Assembly: GCA_027039975.1 (NCBI GenBank)
Contig: JALWFE010000128.1
Span: 1-64,000, forward strand
DNA length: 64,000 nucleotides
Direction of reading: 5' to 3'
Source: Flavobacteriales bacterium
GTDB lineage: Bacteria; Bacteroidota; Bacteroidia; Flavobacteriales; Flavobacteriaceae
A program made the position numbers and the translations under genes. The first letter of the stretch is position 1, and each line of letters starts with the position of its first letter. The notes beneath the pieces were generated by a model, which was not told the DNA's origin, did no database searches, and worked only from the letters and a program-made list of their open reading frames with translations. Of this stretch, positions 1 through 10,789 are shown piece after piece.

Positions 1-1623
1 AGCAATCAAGCGGTTGTAACTTATACGGATTCTAATGGTAATACATTGACAAATGCTTCAGATGATCCGACAGATTCTACTGATAATGATAATTCTGATA
101 CAGAACCTAATGACGATCCGGATGATGAGACTGATATCGATTTGTCTATCTATTGGATTAAAACTTTGGAAGTTTTGAAAACGGTGGTCTTTGACGGTGA
201 TACCAATAATGACGGTATAGCCCAACCGGGAGAAACATTGACTTATAACATAACGATAACCAATACCGGTAATGTTGTGTTGAATAATGTTATCATAAAT
301 GATGCATTGGTTGGTGTTAATCAGCAAGTTGTTGGAACAGGAGTTTTAAATCCCGGTGATGTTGAAACATTAACTTATGTTTATACAATAACACAAGATG
401 ACTTGGATGTGAATTGCGGACATATATGTAACCAAGCCGAAGTATTGTATCAAGATCCGGCAGGTAATCAATATAATAATTATTCGGATGACCCGAACAA
501 TACGAATGATATTGATGATACAAATGATAATGATCCTTTGGATGATCCGGATGATCCGACTTGTATAGATTTACCGGTTCAATCTATAATCACATTATTG
601 AAATTGGATGATTTTGATAATTCGGATTGTACACAAGTAGGAAATGTCATTGTTTATACATTTGAAGTAAATAATCCGGGTAGCACCAGTTTGAATAATG
701 TCATTTTGGAAGATGATATTTTGACCAACTTAGGTGTCAGTATAGATTATGTATCGGGAGATAGTGACGGTGACCAAATTTTGGATCCGGGTGAAACTTG
801 GATTTATACGGCTGTTTACACACTTATTCAAGCGGATATAGATGCCGGACATTTTGATAATCAAGCCAGTGTTACGGCTTCGGATAATTGTGGTAATACG
901 GTATCCGATTTGTCTGATCCTGTTGATGTAACGGCTGATAATGTAACTGTAACGAATTTGGTTCAATGTCCTGAGTTGACTTTGGAAAAAACTGGAGAAT
1001 TTGATGATTTAAATGAAAATGGAGTTGCTGATGCCGGTGATACTATCACATATAGTTTTACGGTGACCAATACCGGTAATGTTACATTGTACAATATCAG
1101 TATTGACGACCCGATAGTAGCTGTTACAGGTGGTCCGATTGGTATGTTGCTTCCGGGAGAGAGTGATTCTCAAACCTTTACAGCTACTTATGTAATTACT
1201 CCGGAAGATTTGAAAAACGGTTCAGTAGTTAATCAGGCTATGGCAATAGGATATGATCCGCAAAATAATCAAATAAGCGATTTATCCGATGACCCGCAAA
1301 CGGTAGAAGAAAATGATCCGACTATTATCATTACTATCGGTATTGATATACCAGAAATATTTACACCTAACGGTGACGGTGTGAATGATACTTTTGTAAT
1401 TTCCGGCTTAGAGAATTTTGAAGATGCTTCACTAAAAGTCTTCAATCGTTGGGGAGCAAAAGTCTTTGAAGCAACGCCTTATCATAACGATTGGGATGGT
1501 AGATCGGATGGTCAATTCGTTTACGATAAAGTTTCCAAATTACCGGTAGGAACATACTATTACGTATTGAAATTAGGAGAAAACTTTAAACCTATCGTAG
1601 GTTGGGTTTACTTGGACAGATAA
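1..1623 (+). CDS. T9SS type B sorting (gliding motility-associated C-terminal, CHU_C) domain protein with DUF11-like repeats; 5' end truncated by window
   Basis: Frame is open from base 1; three repeats of the type 'GDTITYSFTVTNTGNVTLYNISIDDP'; C-terminus 'EIFTPNGDGVNDTFVISGL...VFNRWGAKVFEA...DWDGRSDG...LPVGTYYYVLKL'. Confidence 0.93.
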   Translation, partial: SNQAVVTYTDSNGNTLTNASDDPTDSTDNDNSDTEPNDDPDDETDIDLSIYWIKTLEVLKTVVFDGDTNNDGIAQPGETLTYNITITNTGNVVLNNVIINDALVGVNQQVVGTGVLNPGDVETLTYVYTITQDDLDVNCGHICNQAEVLYQDPAGNQYNNYSDDPNNTNDIDDTNDNDPLDDPDDPTCIDLPVQSIITLLKLDDFDNSDCTQVGNVIVYTFEVNNPGSTSLNNVILEDDILTNLGVSIDYVSGDSDGDQILDPGETWIYTAVYTLIQADIDAGHFDNQASVTASDNCGNTVSDLSDPVDVTADNVTVTNLVQCPELTLEKTGEFDDLNENGVADAGDTITYSFTVTNTGNVTLYNISIDDPIVAVTGGPIGMLLPGESDSQTFTATYVITPEDLKNGSVVNQAMAIGYDPQNNQISDLSDDPQTVEENDPTIIITIGIDIPEIFTPNGDGVNDTFVISGLENFEDASLKVFNRWGAKVFEATPYHNDWDGRSDGQFVYDKVSKLPVGTYYYVLKLGENFKPIVGWVYLDR

Positions 1624-1647
1624 TAGAAAGTTAGTTTATCAATGATA

Positions 1648-1693
1648 AAAAACGGTTTTTGAAGAGATTTCTTTGAAAACCGTTTTTTTTTGC
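1648..1693 (+). terminator. Rho-independent terminator-like hairpin after CHU_C gene
   Basis: aaaaacggtttt...gaaaaccgtttttttttg inverted repeat plus T-tract just downstream of the stop. Confidence 0.7.
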
Positions 1694-2011
1694 GGTATAG
1701 TACTTTGTTAGTCAGAAATATTATATTTTATAGTAGTGGCATTGTTTATTTCCGATGCCGGGAATACCAAATTATTTTTAGACTATTTTATATTTGGAAT
1801 TGTTATTATTTGGAATTTTTTTGATCAGCGTCAAGTCAAGTGTCGTGTATCTTTTGGGTATATTGCAGCCATCAGAAACAAATACCGGAAATGACTAGTG
1901 ATTAGATCTGTCATAGAACAGGTCATTCGGAAGGATTTTTATACGTAAATAGCCGTTTGCCTATTGTAATGCCTGGGTCTTTAAATCGTAAAGAAAAAAT
2001 GCTGGCTTTTT

Positions 2012-2593
2012 TTAAAATTTTAATTTGGCTTTAGTGCGGTAAACTTCTTTGTTGAAAAAATGTCCTGTTTTTTGATTGATAACTTCAAAAATCATATAAA
2101 TACTAAACCGCATTTTTTCTATGGGTATATTTTCTTTTTCATCTACGAGGTAAAAATTTTTGACCTTACGATATGCAATAACTTTTCCGTTTTTTTTAAT
2201 CAAACGGTCAAATTTATTCCAGTTGGCATCAGGATTATAACCGAAATATTGAAAAAACTCCGGGTTTACTTTCAATTCTTTTTTAGGATTAAATTTGTGT
2301 TCTGAGTAAACTTTTTGAGGTAAGTAATTCAAATCTTTAATGGTCTCTGATGGGTCCATTTTATAATAATCGCGTGTAAAAGACGTATTGACATAAACAC
2401 CATTGTATTTACCGGGTTGATTATAAACAATAATCAGCGTGAAAGGTTCCTTTTTTAGTTTGACGGTATTATTATTCAAACGGATACTGTCATTACCTTG
2501 TTTTAAATAGATTTCAACCGGCGGTTGTGTGTCCTGTGCCGGTAAGCTAAAACGGATTAAAACGGTTAAAATGAGTATATACAGTATGCGCAT
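2012..2593 (-). CDS. Hypothetical secreted protein
   Basis: 193 aa ORF with N-terminal signal peptide (MRILYILILTVLIRFSLPAQ). Confidence 0.65.
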   Translation of the reverse strand: MRILYILILTVLIRFSLPAQDTQPPVEIYLKQGNDSIRLNNNTVKLKKEPFTLIIVYNQPGKYNGVYVNTSFTRDYYKMDPSETIKDLNYLPQKVYSEHKFNPKKELKVNPEFFQYFGYNPDANWNKFDRLIKKNGKVIAYRKVKNFYLVDEKENIPIEKMRFSIYMIFEVINQKTGHFFNKEVYRTKAKLKF

Positions 2594-2873
2594 AAAATCG
2601 GATTACCAAGATGTAAAAATACAAAAAAAAATAAGAATGCTGAGTTTTATTGCGGTTTATCCTGAATTTTGCAAGAGACTCTGATAAAATTTTTATTTGA
2701 ATATTTATTTTGTTATGTATTTTATGAATTATTAAGAGTTTTAAATTGTTTTTTCTAATTATTTAAAGACGTTTTTACATAGCATAAATTCAATTTTTTT
2801 TTTATAAATAATGAAATAAAACCGGCATCAAATCCAAGGGTTTAATCAAATCAAGTATGCCGCCTGCCATAGG

Positions 2874-4853
2874 TTATTTGATTTTATAGTTTATTTCAAA
2901 AATAATCCAACGCCCCGGCATTTTAATGTATGATAAATCGTTGTAAGAAACGTCCAATATATTTTCAATATTTATACCCAAACGGATACGCTTAATTTGT
3001 TTTGACCATTTCAAGTTGGCAATCCAATAAGGTTTGTAATCATATAGCCGGTATTGTCCATCGGTATAGTCGAGGTATTGGCCGTTGCGGTCTTTATAAA
3101 CAACAGTCCAATGTAAATTGCTGTCAAAGAAAAAACGGTGTAAAACCGACAAGTTGGCTTTGTGTTTCAGGTAGTCCAATACATATTTAGAGATGAAATT
3201 TTGAGCAATGTCTTTGTTCATATTCAAATAGGCATAAGAAAAACGGATACTTTTAAAGATACCGGATTTGAAACGGTGTGAGGCACTGAATTCCACACCG
3301 AAAGTTTGTAAATCAGTTAAATTTTGCGGTTGCCATTTATCTGCCGGATTGGTTTTGACCCAGTCGATTGTATTTTTTGATTGCCGGATAAAGATATTGG
3401 CACTGATGTGAGTTTGTTTAATAAAAAATTTTGTTCCTGCTTCATAAGTTACGGCTGTTTCGGGTTTTAAATCCGGATTGCCAATATTTGAAGGACCTTC
3501 ATAATACAAGTCTGTAAAAGTAGGCAAGCGTGTGGAGGTACCGGCGTTGATATAATGTATCCAATGCGGATGCCGGTAGCTGATATATCCACTGCCGTTA
3601 ATCTGCCAATTGAAGTTTTTTTCATACATTAAATTTATACCGGCACCGGCTTCAAATCTCCCCCGGTTTTTGGATTGGTTGAGATGTGTTTCCAAATAGG
3701 TCCTTTGGTCGGTTTTGGTAAAGGCGTCCCTGTCGTTGATAGCAACCGGTGTGTCTAACGGTTTTCCGAGTTTATTGCTCAGGATATGTTCGTTGCGTAT
3801 TACGAGATTGAAATAGGTTTTTCCATATTTTGAAGTTGTCCGGGCTTGAAATTGTCCGCCGGCTTGACGGGTTTTATGAAAATTGTGTCCGGGGTAATAG
3901 ATACCGGGAGCATATTGAGCCGTATCTTGATTGTGGATATAGAAACCGTTTTGGTAATGGTAGATACTTTCTCTAAACAGTTGAAATTCATCAAAATGTA
4001 ATTTGTAAAACAAATTGACTTTCCACCGGATTTTTTTTCCGCTTCCGGTTGATAGGTTTGCAAAATAACCTTGAGTTTTTTCGTATTGCCAAGGATATTT
4101 AGAGGTGTAAAAACTATTGGCACCGAAATCTTTTTGGTGGTATCCGGCTTGAAAATCAACAGGGAATTTTGAATGATTATACCGGATTTGTATAAAATCT
4201 TTAATGTTGTAAAAATCGGTATTATTGATACTGTCTTTGGTTAAGTAACCGGTTGAACGTTGATAAGTAAAGCCGTTGTAAACACTTATTTTTCCAAATT
4301 GATGTGCCAAATCGAAATCCGTTTTGAGGTAACCGAATTGTCCTATTTTCAGTCCTGATTGCGCTTGTGTTTTTCCGGGGTTTTTGGTAACGATATTGAT
4401 AGCACCGCTGTAAGCATTGATACCGTAATTTTGTCCCGAAGCACCATATAAAATTTCAATGTGGTCAATCATACTGATGTCAACCGGTAAATCCAAATTG
4501 TGATGACCGGTTTGCGGGTCATTGACTTTGATACCATTGAGGAGGATAACGGCTTGGTCGAAGTTGCCGCCACGGATACTGATATCGGATTGCACACCTT
4601 GACTGCCTCGTGAACGGATATCGATACCGGACAATAAATTGAGAAAATCGTCGATGCTCTCAATTCCGGCAGTTTGTACCGGTGTCGATTTAATAATTTC
4701 AACAGCCAGCCCTTTTTTTAGTCCGGATGTTATTTTATTTTCAAAAGTTGCAATCGTAACCGTATCCAGTTTTTGCGTATTATCAGAATGGTTTTGAGCC
4801 AAAAAATGAAAAAAAGTGAAAAAGAAAATAAGGTTGAAAATATGTTTATTCAT
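2874..4853 (-). CDS. TonB-dependent outer membrane receptor (BtuB-like)
   Basis: Plug domain 'SGIDIRSRGSQGVQSDISIRGGNFDQAVILLNGIKVNDPQTGHHNLDLPV...IEILYGASGQNYG'; C-terminal 'GINIENILDVSYND'. Confidence 0.92.
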   Translation of the reverse strand: MNKHIFNLIFFFTFFHFLAQNHSDNTQKLDTVTIATFENKITSGLKKGLAVEIIKSTPVQTAGIESIDDFLNLLSGIDIRSRGSQGVQSDISIRGGNFDQAVILLNGIKVNDPQTGHHNLDLPVDISMIDHIEILYGASGQNYGINAYSGAINIVTKNPGKTQAQSGLKIGQFGYLKTDFDLAHQFGKISVYNGFTYQRSTGYLTKDSINNTDFYNIKDFIQIRYNHSKFPVDFQAGYHQKDFGANSFYTSKYPWQYEKTQGYFANLSTGSGKKIRWKVNLFYKLHFDEFQLFRESIYHYQNGFYIHNQDTAQYAPGIYYPGHNFHKTRQAGGQFQARTTSKYGKTYFNLVIRNEHILSNKLGKPLDTPVAINDRDAFTKTDQRTYLETHLNQSKNRGRFEAGAGINLMYEKNFNWQINGSGYISYRHPHWIHYINAGTSTRLPTFTDLYYEGPSNIGNPDLKPETAVTYEAGTKFFIKQTHISANIFIRQSKNTIDWVKTNPADKWQPQNLTDLQTFGVEFSASHRFKSGIFKSIRFSYAYLNMNKDIAQNFISKYVLDYLKHKANLSVLHRFFFDSNLHWTVVYKDRNGQYLDYTDGQYRLYDYKPYWIANLKWSKQIKRIRLGINIENILDVSYNDLSYIKMPGRWIIFEINYKIK

Positions 4854-4926
4854 TTCTAATTTTTCCCGGCAATATATAATTTTGGTATGTTTTAAAAAAG
4901 TATTTAATAAAAAAATAAAAAGCTTT

Positions 4927-5583
4927 TTAGGTGATATGTTTTTTTAATTTTATTAAGACAATAAAGGAGATGATTATTTGAGTAAGTACAATAAGTTTTT
5001 GAATGATGGTGTGAATTTTTAACAATAAAATTTTGTCATCACCGGTATGTTTGTACCAGTAAATAACAATAAGTCTTATAGAAAGTATGATAAAAAACGA
5101 TAACAAAAGATAATAAATTTGACGGTATTTTGTTTTGTTGATAAAAATAATAATAAGCAGAATAGCGATAATAAAATTAACAAGTCCGAACATACCTGAT
5201 TGAATATGTTGTTTGAAATAAAGGTCGGCGGGAAAAAAACTGATGAGAGAATAACCTATGCCGGCTAAACTTCCAAACAAAATAATGAGTTTTTTAATGA
5301 CTTTCCGAGTAATAATAATACTTAAAAAATAAAAATATAGAAAAATTCCGATTCCGATAATACCCAAAGAAATATTGTAAAATATCCAAAAAGGGTTAGG
5401 TGCTCCGTTAAAATAATGTGTCCGTCCTAAATCACTAAAAAAATTAAGATTCCAAACAAAACTTGTTTCAGCAGGATTTAACGGATTCCCTCCTTCATAT
5501 ATAGGTATTAGCACAAGAATAAAGATAACATATTGAAATAGAGTAAAAAAGGTAAAATCGAATAAATTCTTTTTAAATTGCAT
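4927..5583 (-). CDS. Polytopic membrane protein, DUF998-like (paralog 1)
   Basis: Multiple TM helices, 'FFSDLGRTHYFNG' motif; similar in layout to the neighbouring ORF 5772..6440. Confidence 0.7.
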   Translation of the reverse strand: MQFKKNLFDFTFFTLFQYVIFILVLIPIYEGGNPLNPAETSFVWNLNFFSDLGRTHYFNGAPNPFWIFYNISLGIIGIGIFLYFYFLSIIITRKVIKKLIILFGSLAGIGYSLISFFPADLYFKQHIQSGMFGLVNFIIAILLIIIFINKTKYRQIYYLLLSFFIILSIRLIVIYWYKHTGDDKILLLKIHTIIQKLIVLTQIIISFIVLIKLKKHIT

Positions 5584-5771
5584 TGCTCTTATCGTTATAT
5601 CTTAACAAAAGTAAAATTTTTTTTTTAAAATCATAAATTTTTCATTCTTTTTGCTTGGTTTTGTAAAAATATCGCATTTTTTTGATGAAAACCCAAGTAT
5701 TTACAAAATGAAAAAATGATCATTAAGAGGTGACATTTAGAATTTGTTGGGAGTAAAAAACAAAAGAAAGA

Positions 5772-6440
5772 TTAGATTAGAACAGGTGTTGTTCTTCTTA
5801 TGTATAACATTATTATTGTAGAAAAAATTATTTGTGGGAAAATGATTAATTTTAGAGAAATGGCTTTAATTCTAAATAAAGTATCAGGGTTAAAACCTGC
5901 ATTTTTTGCCCAATAAATTAAGAAAATTCTACTTATAAACAATAATATTAGGGTAAGCATTAGATGGAAAATCAGTTTGTATTGTTTTTTGTCAATAAAA
6001 ATAATTAAAAGTAATACAGAGAAGTAATAACAATAAAAAGATAATAAAGATGCTATTTTGTGAGTTTTTAAGAATAAATCGGAAGGAAACCAACCGATTG
6101 ACATAGTTCCGATTCCCGATAATGCACCTGTAATGATGATTATTTTATTAATTTTTTTGTTTTTCAAAACATCACTGATGATATAATACAAAATAAAAAT
6201 ACTAACACCTAAGAATGCCAAAGAGGAATTATAAAAAAAGCTAAACGGGTTCAGTTTTCCGTTAAAATAATAAGCTCTTCCCAAATCACTGAGAAGATTT
6301 TCATTCCAACAAAATGATGTTTGCAACGGTTTGACAGGATTACCTCCGTCATAAATGTAAGTCAAAACGAATGTTGAAATAATATATAATAAGAGAATAA
6401 AAATGGCAATGTCAATTAAATTTCTTTTAAGATTCCGCAT
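5772..6440 (-). CDS. Polytopic membrane protein, DUF998-like (paralog 2)
   Basis: 'YDGGNPVKPLQTSFCWNENLLSDLGRAYYFNGKLNPF' aligns with 'YEGGNPLNPAETSFVWNLNFFSDLGRTHYFNGAPNPF' of paralog 1. Confidence 0.7.
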   Translation of the reverse strand: MRNLKRNLIDIAIFILLLYIISTFVLTYIYDGGNPVKPLQTSFCWNENLLSDLGRAYYFNGKLNPFSFFYNSSLAFLGVSIFILYYIISDVLKNKKINKIIIITGALSGIGTMSIGWFPSDLFLKTHKIASLLSFYCYYFSVLLLIIFIDKKQYKLIFHLMLTLILLFISRIFLIYWAKNAGFNPDTLFRIKAISLKLIIFPQIIFSTIIMLYIRRTTPVLI

Positions 6441-6473
6441 TGATTAAAATTTGAAATTTTTAAAATATTGAAG

Positions 6474-7541
6474 CTAAGATAGTAATTTTTTTGCAGCTTC
6501 AAAGGCAGTTATCTCTTTTTTTTTCATTTGAATGAGGAGTTTTTTTAATTTTTTTTGAATTTCCGGTCTATTGTAAAAATTATTTTTAAGTGTCAGATTG
6601 ACAGTTTCAAATAGCCAGTACTTGTTTTGTTCCAATCGGTTTTGTTCAAAGAATCCGTTTTCTTTGGTTAATTTGATATACGCATCTATTTTAGCGGCTA
6701 TTTTGTCTATTCCTTTATTGTTTAAAGCACTGGCTAACAGTACTTCCGGTGTCCAACCGCTAGGTTTGGGGGGATAGAAATGCAGGGCTGTTTGAAAGGC
6801 TTTTTGGGCTAAACGAGCTTGGTTTATATTATCACCGTCTGCTTTATTGATAACGATTAAATCGGCCAGTTCGATAATGCCGCGTTTGATTCCTTGAAGT
6901 TCGTCACCGGCGCCGGCAAGTTTTAAAAGAAGAAAAAAATCGACCATGGAATGTGCCATAGTTTCCGATTGTCCTACGCCTACAGTTTCGACGATAATCC
7001 GGTCAAATCCTGCGGCTTCGCAAAGCAAGATAGTTTCACGGGTTTTACGGGCAACACCACCGGGATTGTCTCCTGAGGGACTGGGACGAATAAAAGCATT
7101 TTTGTCTCTGACCAATGTTTCCATACGGGTTTTATCACCTAATATACTTCCTTTTGACAGAGTGCTACTGGGGTCGATAGCCAATACGGCTACTTTATGA
7201 CCTTGTCCGGTGTATAATTTGCCGAGACTTTCAATAAATGTGCTTTTTCCTACGCCCGGCACACCGGTTATACCTATTCTGACAGCGTTTCCGGTATAAG
7301 GCAAACATTTTCTTATAATTTTTTGACCTGTCTCAAAATGTTTGGGACTGGCGCTTTCGATTAATGTTATAGCTTTGCTCAATGCAACCGGGTCACCGGA
7401 TAAAAGTTTGTCTGTCAATTCGTCAGGGTCGGCCAAAGGAAGTTTCTTCCGGAGTTGTGAAATAGCTTTCCGGTTCAATCGAGAGACACCGTTGATACCT
7501 TCTATTTCTTGTAAAGCCGTTTTTTTTGGTGGTTTTTTCAT
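6474..7541 (-). CDS. meaB: Methylmalonyl-CoA mutase-associated GTPase MeaB (ArgK family)
   Basis: 'GITGVPGVGKSTFIESLGKLY', 'AIDPSSTLSKGSILGDKTRM', 'IVETVGVGQSE', 'INKADGDN'. Confidence 0.93.
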   Translation of the reverse strand: MKKPPKKTALQEIEGINGVSRLNRKAISQLRKKLPLADPDELTDKLLSGDPVALSKAITLIESASPKHFETGQKIIRKCLPYTGNAVRIGITGVPGVGKSTFIESLGKLYTGQGHKVAVLAIDPSSTLSKGSILGDKTRMETLVRDKNAFIRPSPSGDNPGGVARKTRETILLCEAAGFDRIIVETVGVGQSETMAHSMVDFFLLLKLAGAGDELQGIKRGIIELADLIVINKADGDNINQARLAQKAFQTALHFYPPKPSGWTPEVLLASALNNKGIDKIAAKIDAYIKLTKENGFFEQNRLEQNKYWLFETVNLTLKNNFYNRPEIQKKLKKLLIQMKKKEITAFEAAKKLLS

Positions 7542-7694
7542 ACAAATGTTAAAATTACGATATTCCTTTTAAATAAACAAAAATTGTTTGACAGCACTTT
7601 GTATACATAAATTAGTACGGTTAAATAAAGGTTTGTCGTAATTTATTTTTTAAATTTGATTTTCCATAACCAAAAAATAAAATTGTCATCTTTA

Positions 7695-9920
7695 ATGAAT
7701 AAGAAAGTAAACTTAACGTTTATATTATTGTTTATTATTTTTTACGTTCCCGGTCAAATTATTGATACCTTGCAAAGACCTGAAATAGGTTTGGTATTGA
7801 GTGGCGGTGGCGCCAAAGGTTTGGCACATATCGGCGTGTTAAAAGCTATGGAACAATATCACATACGTCCCGATTATATAGGCGGGACGAGTATGGGCGC
7901 CATAGTTGGCAGTTTGTATGCCGCCGGTTACTCGGCTTCTCAAATTGATTCGATATTCCACCGTATTGATTTTGATAAAATAATGTATAACCGTTTGAGC
8001 CGTAAGTATTTGAACAATTTTAAAAAAGAAAGAGGAAAACGCTTTGTGTTTGAATTTCCGGTTTCAATGCACGACCGGGAAGTGCAACTGCCTATCGGAC
8101 TGTCGGATTCTCAACAATTGTTCAATTTATTGGCAAGTGTTTTATTGCCGGCACATCAGACAGATGATTTTTCGCAATTGAAAATACCTTTTATTTGTAT
8201 GTCCACGGATATTGTTACCGGAAAACAGGTATTGTATAACAAAGGATTTTTACCGGCTGCTGTTACGGCAAGTGCTTTGTTGCCAAGTATTTATAAACCG
8301 TTGGAAGAGGATCATAAATTGCTTTTGGATGGCGGTATTGTCAATAATTATCCCGTGCGGGAAGTGAAGGATTTAGGGGCGGATTTTATCATAGGCAGCG
8401 ACGTGCAGGGGAGGATTTTGCGAAAAAAAGATATCAAAGATATGGGGGATATCTTGAACCAGATTATCAGTTTCGGGATGTATAAAGAGATGCCGTTTAA
8501 AAAAACAATCACCGATTTGTATATCCGGCCTGATATCAGTGGTTTCGGAATTACTTCATTTGATAAAATTGATACAATAATAGCCCGTGGACAGCAAGTA
8601 GCATTGCAAAAATTAAAAGAAATAAAAAACTTGAAATATTTGCAGTCGGACAAACCGGTTAGGAAATTACATTATAAAATTCCTGACAGTTTATTATTTG
8701 ACCGGATTTTTTTAACAGGGCAACAGAATTTTAAGCGTGATTATATCTTGGGAAAAATTGCCGTCCGTCCGCATAAGAAAATCAGTTACATCGATTTTTT
8801 AGACGGGATTAACAATTTGATAGGTTCTGATAATTTTGAAAAAGTTTACTACCGTTTTAAAAATAAAAACGGCTTACATCATTTATATATTGACGTAAAA
8901 GAACGTCCGCACAAAGCTTTTTTTAAATTGGGATTTCATTATAATGAACTGAATCATATTAATGTGATTGTCAATTTTGAAAACAAAAGAATATTTACCA
9001 ATAATGATTTGTTGTCGATAGATGTTATCGGCGGTAATTATTTCCGTTACAATTTTGATTATATTATCGATAACGGTTTTAAGTTGAGCTGGGGATTTCA
9101 TAGCGGTTTGCACCGTTTTTCGCACAGGGTTGATGCCGGTTCTTTGTTTGTAGAGCAAAATTTTCAGGTTAACAAGTTGGATTTTAATTTTTTTCAATTA
9201 TCAAATGAGTTGTATTTTCAAGGCAATCTCAATCATTTTTTGTATTTGAAAATGGGGATGCAACATCAATATAAAGAACTTTTTACTTATGTTTTTTCAA
9301 GTGAATTTGATGATGAATATTATTTTGGCAAAAATCATTATTTCGGCAATTTTGCTTCGGTAAATTTTGACAGTCGTGATGATGCAGACTTGCCGGTTAA
9401 AGGTTTGTATTTCAAGTTAAAATGGTCTTATTTTTGGTATTCTCCGGATTATGATAGAACTTTCAAACCTTTTTCTTTATATACTGCAAAATTTGATTGG
9501 ACGCAACGTTTGTCCAAGTATATGTTGATACATCCCTTTGTATCAATGGGTTTGTATTACGGAAAAGAATATACTTATGAAAATATTTTTTACTTGGGCG
9601 GAATGAATTTACATCCCGCTTATGAACAAATCATAGATTTCAAACCTGCTGATGTTTTATCGGTAGCAGCGACAAAATATGCCGTCTTTTCTTTAAGTCC
9701 CGTTTTTCAATTTAATAAGAATCATTTTTTAGAATTCGGTGGGCATTTGATGTTTTATGATAAAAGTAATGATTTGATTTCTTATAATTCGACTATGTTG
9801 TATGGTTTTAATGTTGGTTATGCTTTCAAATCGTTTTTAGGTCCTTTACGGATAAATTTTGGACGGGCACCAAAGTTGCAACAAAACATTTTTAATATTG
9901 CTTTGGGATATAATTTTTAG
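7695..9920 (+). CDS. Patatin-like phospholipase fused to a BamA/surface-antigen-like beta-barrel
   Basis: 'RPEIGLVLSGGGAKGLAHIGVLKAM', 'GGTSMGAIVGSLYAAGY', 'LLDGGIVNNYPV'; barrel-like C-terminus ending 'GPLRINFGRAPKLQQNIFNIALGYNF'. ATG at 7695 preferred over 7656. Confidence 0.9.
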   Translation: MNKKVNLTFILLFIIFYVPGQIIDTLQRPEIGLVLSGGGAKGLAHIGVLKAMEQYHIRPDYIGGTSMGAIVGSLYAAGYSASQIDSIFHRIDFDKIMYNRLSRKYLNNFKKERGKRFVFEFPVSMHDREVQLPIGLSDSQQLFNLLASVLLPAHQTDDFSQLKIPFICMSTDIVTGKQVLYNKGFLPAAVTASALLPSIYKPLEEDHKLLLDGGIVNNYPVREVKDLGADFIIGSDVQGRILRKKDIKDMGDILNQIISFGMYKEMPFKKTITDLYIRPDISGFGITSFDKIDTIIARGQQVALQKLKEIKNLKYLQSDKPVRKLHYKIPDSLLFDRIFLTGQQNFKRDYILGKIAVRPHKKISYIDFLDGINNLIGSDNFEKVYYRFKNKNGLHHLYIDVKERPHKAFFKLGFHYNELNHINVIVNFENKRIFTNNDLLSIDVIGGNYFRYNFDYIIDNGFKLSWGFHSGLHRFSHRVDAGSLFVEQNFQVNKLDFNFFQLSNELYFQGNLNHFLYLKMGMQHQYKELFTYVFSSEFDDEYYFGKNHYFGNFASVNFDSRDDADLPVKGLYFKLKWSYFWYSPDYDRTFKPFSLYTAKFDWTQRLSKYMLIHPFVSMGLYYGKEYTYENIFYLGGMNLHPAYEQIIDFKPADVLSVAATKYAVFSLSPVFQFNKNHFLEFGGHLMFYDKSNDLISYNSTMLYGFNVGYAFKSFLGPLRINFGRAPKLQQNIFNIALGYNF

Positions 9921-9993
9921 TTTTACATTGAAAATCAATATTCTATATTTTGGAATAATGTTTGTTTCTGAACAATAAAAATAAGATAATTAT

Positions 9994-10758
9994 ATGAAAC
10001 GCTTGGCTATAATATTAATTTTTTCTTTTTTTTACCAATTTCTCAATGCACAAGATTTGGCTTATAAACCCGGTGAGCATTTTAAATTCAGAATTCATTA
10101 CGGTTTTTTTAATGCCGGATATGCAACTTTGGATTTAAAAACAGGTAATTTCCAAGGAAGAAAATTGTATCATGCTGTAGGTAAAGGTTGGACCACAGGT
10201 CTCTCACGGTGGTTTATGAAAGTAAAAGATTTGTATGAGAGTTATTTTGACGAAGAAGGTCATCCGTATCGTTTTATCAGAAAAATTGATGAAGGCGGAT
10301 ATACGATGGATAAAGAATTACATTTTAATCATAAAACCAGTAAAGTGCTGGTTATCAATAAGAAAAAAAATGAAAGCGAATATTATGATATTCCGGCACA
10401 AATTTTTGATATGGTTTCTGTGTTTTATTATTTGCGCAATCAAGATGTGTCGAACTTGAAACCGGGTGATGCCATAGCGGTGGATTTGTTTTTTGACGAA
10501 GAAGTTTATCCGTTTAAATTAAAATATCTCGGCAAGGATGTGGTAGATACCGATATAGGAGAAGTGCGGGCTTTAAAATTCCGGCCGTTGGTACAATCGG
10601 GACGTGTTTTTAAAGAAAATGAAAGTTTGACTGTTTGGGTTAGTGATGATAAGAATAAAATACCTTTACTTATCAAAGCCAAGCTTTTGGTTGGTTCGCT
10701 TAAAGCGACTTTGATGGAATACAGCAATTTGAAATATCCTTTGAATTTAGTAGAATAA
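9994..10758 (+). CDS. DUF3108 domain-containing protein
   Basis: Signal peptide then 'AYKPGEHFKFRIHYGFFNAGYATLDL'; family-typical layout. Confidence 0.82.
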   Translation: MKRLAIILIFSFFYQFLNAQDLAYKPGEHFKFRIHYGFFNAGYATLDLKTGNFQGRKLYHAVGKGWTTGLSRWFMKVKDLYESYFDEEGHPYRFIRKIDEGGYTMDKELHFNHKTSKVLVINKKKNESEYYDIPAQIFDMVSVFYYLRNQDVSNLKPGDAIAVDLFFDEEVYPFKLKYLGKDVVDTDIGEVRALKFRPLVQSGRVFKENESLTVWVSDDKNKIPLLIKAKLLVGSLKATLMEYSNLKYPLNLVE

Positions 10759-10789
10759 TGATAGATGCTTGTTTATTAGATGTACTCAT

